From Bretschneidera sinensis (Eukaryota; Streptophyta; Magnoliopsida; Brassicales; Akaniaceae), in NCBI GenBank assembly GCA_023935145.1, contig CM043705.1:57940084-58004083 (forward strand): DNA of 64,000 nt, written 5' to 3'. Shown in pieces: positions 61,317-64,000 of this stretch. The stretch's first letter is position 1. Each line of letters opens with the position of its first letter. A program made the position numbers and the translations under genes. Under the pieces are notes generated by a model, which worked only from the letters and a program-made list of their open reading frames with translations, was not told where the DNA came from and did no database searches.

Positions 61317-61449
61317 TTCTGATGTGAAGGATCCACTAATAGTGGCAATCACATAGCATACTCAACTCTTAATATACCGAGAATTTCTGATGTGAAGGAT
61401 CCACTAATAGTGGCAATCACAAAGCATACTCAACTCTTAAAATACCGAA
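61317..61449. repeat. 68-bp tandem duplication in the Copia-4 leader
   Basis: TTCTGATGTGAAGGATCCAC begins at 61317 and again at 61385. The copies, ending in TATACCGA or AATACCGA, differ at about three positions. They sit just inside the primer site, in the untranslated leader. Confidence 0.9.
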
Positions 61450-61471
61450 AACCATTATGGCTCTGATACCA

Positions 61472-61633
61472 TGTTGAATTTAAGAGAGGAAGTGAGACAT
61501 ACAAAGAGAAGAATTGTATTGAATGGTGTAATTTACTTACAAGGGAGCTATCATATTTATACAAGCCGATAGGAGAGGCAAAACTATACACAACCAATAT
61601 GGGATATAATACATTAACTATAATACATTAACA
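61472..61633 (-). repeat. Copia-4 5' LTR
   Basis: 162 bp, about 97% identical to the other LTR by eye. On the minus strand it is followed immediately by TGGTATCAGAGCC. Confidence 0.95.
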
Positions 61634-62930
61634 AATACATTGCCTTTTTCCCCATTTTCTCTAAATCAATGAACCACGCATGTAATGACAAGTTAACCAG
61701 TTGGTCTAAGTGCTTCCTTGATGAACTACAAGATGGATAAGCTTAAGCTACAACACACTCTACCTCACAGACGTGAAGATGTTCTTTCTTTGGTTCAATG
61801 GACTGCACATAAAAAGGGTTTGTCCAAATTTCTTGTCTTTGTATTAAGAACCCAGAATAGAAAAAAAATAGTGGTCCTCTTGTTTCACCTGTTATGGTAA
61901 AATCAATATGTTTTTTTTCTTTCCTTTTCTATCCAAACTTTCTTTTTCAGTCTTTCCGTGTATGGAATAATTTTAGAAAATGGTCTATAAACCTGAATTA
62001 AGTAAATACCAGATACACTAAACAAATGATTGAAAGAATATGAAAAAAAATATTATAATTATTTTTATAATTTAATACAAATTATAATTATATCATTCTA
62101 TATTAAAAAATATATTGATGTACCTCTAAACCCCAATCTAGTTACATGGGTTTTCATTAATCGGTGAAAACCGATTAACTGTATCATTTCGAATCGTTTT
62201 AATCAAAACAGTTTGGTTAAAAGCGATTAATCAATACTATATCGGTCGGTTAAATAGTGTATATCAATGGTGGTGAAATTTTTTTAACCGTTTGATCGAC
62301 TAAAAAATTGATTAATTAATATTTTGTTTAATAATATATTAAATATACTAATTAATAAATATATCAACCTTAAACAATCTTATTTAGAAAGTATTAAAAA
62401 TTAATATTAATATTAATAATATAATAAATATAATAAATAATAAGTAATTTAAGTAAAATCTAAATAAACTATAAATTTGAATAACCAAAAAATTTGACAA
62501 TTAATCGACCGGAATTAATTTGGTTGGTAATGTTTGATAGGCTTAAAGTAAATCAGACGAAAAGGTTAAAAAATTATATTGAAAAAACCGATTAAAAATT
62601 TTAACAACCGATTGAATACCCCTACCTTATTAGTCCAAATTAATAAAAAAAAATATCTTATAAACAATCATTAGTTAAAGGTGAAATGTTACCAAATCAA
62701 AATACGTTTACTTCATGTGATTTTTATAATAAAAAAATTGATCAATTTGTATTAATCATAATTGAGGTTGAAATGTGCATCAGAACATTTTTAACGTAAG
62801 ATAGTGGAATAGTAGTTTATTCGAAACTACAAGAGTGTTTTGTAATTCTTTTAAAAAATAATTATAAAGAAAACTCTTAAAAATAATTATCATACGTTCA
62901 TAATCCAAAAAATAAAATACTAGGGACATT
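61634..62930. other. AT-rich intergenic region, no gene seen
   Basis: The segment 62150-62640 is rich in AACCGATTAA / TTAATCGGT words in both directions, a type of low-complexity dispersed repeat. A short open frame at 61718-61900 has no recognisable motif. Confidence 0.5.
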
Positions 62931-62956
62931 ATGGTAACTCCAGAGTATCAGCCTTT

Positions 62957-63138
62957 GCCCCCCCCCCCCCCTAGTCTTGCTATAAACCCCCTTCAAGACC
63001 TCTTCGAAAAGAAAAATCTCTCTCTCTCTGTGACTCTCTCTCTCTCTCTCTCGTTTTCTGCTACAAACTCTGTCAAAAACAAAAGGAAGGCCTTTCCTTT
63101 CAAGCTCTCCCCACCTCTCTGTCGACCTCTTCGAAAAG

Positions 63139-63169
<31 letters not shown>

Positions 63170-63485
63170 GTTTTCAGGTACAAGCTCTGTCAAAAACAAA
63201 AGGAAGGCCTTCCCTTTCAAGCTCTCCCCCACATCTCTGTCGATTCTAAAGCAGAGGCCTTATTCTTTTCTCTTTTTTAATCCAAAATTTGAAATTAATC
63301 CATTTATTCACGTACTGAGTAGTGGTTATGAGCTTTTCTTGCTCTCCGACTTTTCACATTACAGTCATCCTCATCAACAGCCTTTTGCATCATAAGCCTT
63401 AGATCGAACTGAAACGCCCTGTACTTTTCGAAAGTATTGACCTTCTAAGTCTTTAGAAATTCACAGTACACCAACCTAAAAGGCT
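62957..63485 (+). other. Probable 5' UTR/promoter-proximal region of the right-edge gene
   Basis: Starts near a run of 14 C (62958-62971), then two copies of a 127-bp unit beginning GACCTCTTCGAAAAGAAAAA at 62997 and 63124. Each holds a (CT)n tract and CTCTGTCAAAAACAAAAGGA. Pyrimidine-rich CT tracts are common in plant 5' UTRs. The ATG at 62931 lies before this and its frame is driven by the repeats, so I do not treat it as coding. Confidence 0.5.
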
Positions 63486-63609
63486 ATGGCCGGTGCAAAA
63501 GTCTCTGGCAATTCAAATATAACTGTTTTGCTTCAAAAAGAAAAGTTTCCTTGTTCACCTGAGGTTCTTGAGGCTTTGTGGATACCCACCTCTTCCTCTA
63601 CTCTTCATG
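63486..63609 (+). CDS. First coding exon of an unidentified plant gene (partial)
   Basis: ATG at 63486 opens a frame that begins MAGAKVSGNSNITVLLQK and continues EKFPCSPEVLEALWIPTSS before a good donor, CTTCATG|GTAATTTG, at 63610. About 41 codons are present; the rest lies outside the window. The start follows a long CT-rich leader, and composition shifts from AT-rich to more balanced at this point, supporting a real exon. I do not recognise the family and assign no function. The open frame that continues to 63773 looks like translated intron (Phe/Leu/Cys-rich, ending at an ordinary stop). Confidence 0.5.
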
Positions 63610-64000
63610 GTAATTTGCTACCTGTTGTGCAGTTTTGTTTCTGGTTTTTGGTTCTTTTAAACTATGGTGACCCTGTTCTTTCTTGCTTCTCTTGTTGGGA
63701 TTTCTACCATTTCTTTCTTTGTTGTGTAACTTTTATTAATGGGTTTTGGTTTCCGTTGAGAGTGGGACTATAAGACTCCAAGATAACTTCAATTTTTTTC
63801 ATGTTGTTTGTGGGATTTTTACATACTGATGATTAGTAATCTCCCCAGTTTCCATTGTCTCATTTTCTTATTGTAAACTCTGTTGTGTGGTCTGGTGGGT
63901 TTACTTGGATCTTAAGTTAAAGTTCAATTGTTTTTCTTAGGAGAATTAAAAATTCAATTTGCTAAAAGGTGTAGCCTTTCATTTCTTATAGTTATTTCCA
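63610..64000 (+). other. Presumed first intron of the right-edge gene
   Basis: T-rich sequence after the GTAATT donor, without a convincing acceptor-plus-coding continuation inside the window. Several TTGTGCAG and TTTCTTAG acceptor-like sites exist (for example near 63632 and 63940), so the intron could end here or beyond the edge. Confidence 0.4.

Larger units (their letters stand above)
57285..61633 (-). mobile_element. Copia-4: minus-strand Copia with very short LTRs and internal loss
   Basis: LTRs of 163 and 162 bp (57285-57447, 61472-61633) have TGTT…AACA ends in both directions. They differ by about four substitutions and one 1-bp indel. The minus-strand primer site TGGTATCAGAGCC lies at 61459-61471 and the purine tract TTGAGGGGGGA abuts the 3' LTR at 57448. 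Flanks AATAT (57280-57284) and AATAC (61634-61638) are a target duplication with one mismatch. Most of gag and part of integrase are missing. Confidence 0.95.

Noticed and set aside
62931..63395. 154-codon open frame rich in Ser/Leu
   Set aside because: It is produced by two CT-rich repeat units and a C14 run in what looks like a 5' UTR; no protein signature and the repeats explain its length.
63610..63773. Extension of the right-edge exon to a stop at 63773
   Set aside because: It begins at a good GTAATT donor, is Phe/Cys/Leu-rich like translated T-rich intron, and has no family resemblance.

Overview
This window reads as nuclear DNA from a dicot plant. It is AT-rich and dominated by LTR retrotransposons of plant Copia and Gypsy lineages, several carrying the plant tRNA-Met primer site TGGTATCAGAGC. 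The host genes are plant types: an NRT1/PTR (NPF4) transporter with introns, a PLS-class pentatricopeptide-repeat gene of the DYW subgroup, and a glyoxal-oxidase-like gene. The species cannot be named from the sequence alone.

Layout. 1-2.75 kb: the 3' end of a Tat-like Ty3/gypsy element, with a decayed antisense ORF and an LTR. 2.75-7.25 kb: a 5'-truncated Copia element (Copia-1) whose 3' LTR abuts the surviving C-terminal half of a glyoxal-oxidase-like gene (to 8.21 kb). 8.68-13.14 kb: a complete, apparently intact NPF4.6/AIT1-like gene on the minus strand in five coding exons, the first consisting of the ATG only. 13.3-18.5 kb: AT-rich intergenic DNA. 18.5-33.6 kb: a nested complex. A minus-strand Copia (Copia-2) has an 8.8-kb Tekay/Del-like Gypsy inserted in its 3' LTR, and the left junction was later duplicated in tandem. 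34.3-34.8 kb: a LINE 3'-end fragment. 35.5-39.1 kb: a small Tat-like Gypsy with both LTRs and a perfect CATCC target duplication but almost no pol. 43.7-45.5 kb: a PPR-DYW gene resembling At5g40405 with two frameshifts in its DYW domain. About 46.5-48.4 kb: a probable Ogre-like LTR relic. 48.8-53.8 kb: a complete short-LTR Copia (Copia-3) with GTAAC target duplication and seven in-frame stops but no frameshift. 57.3-61.6 kb: a complete-ended minus-strand Copia (Copia-4) with an integrase deletion and a GC-rich minisatellite where most of gag should be. 62.9-64 kb: the 5' UTR and first coding exon of an unidentified plus-strand gene running off the window.

Only the NPF gene, and possibly the gene at the right edge, look functional. 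The PPR and oxidase genes appear broken. All retrotransposons are decayed; several have lost catalytic residues (integrase Asp to Asn, RT Asp-Asp to Glu-Asn). I saw no CRISPR array, tRNA, rRNA or gene cluster suggesting a new multi-gene system. The most informative content is the ordered history of nested insertions and duplications and the lesions in the PPR and oxidase genes.
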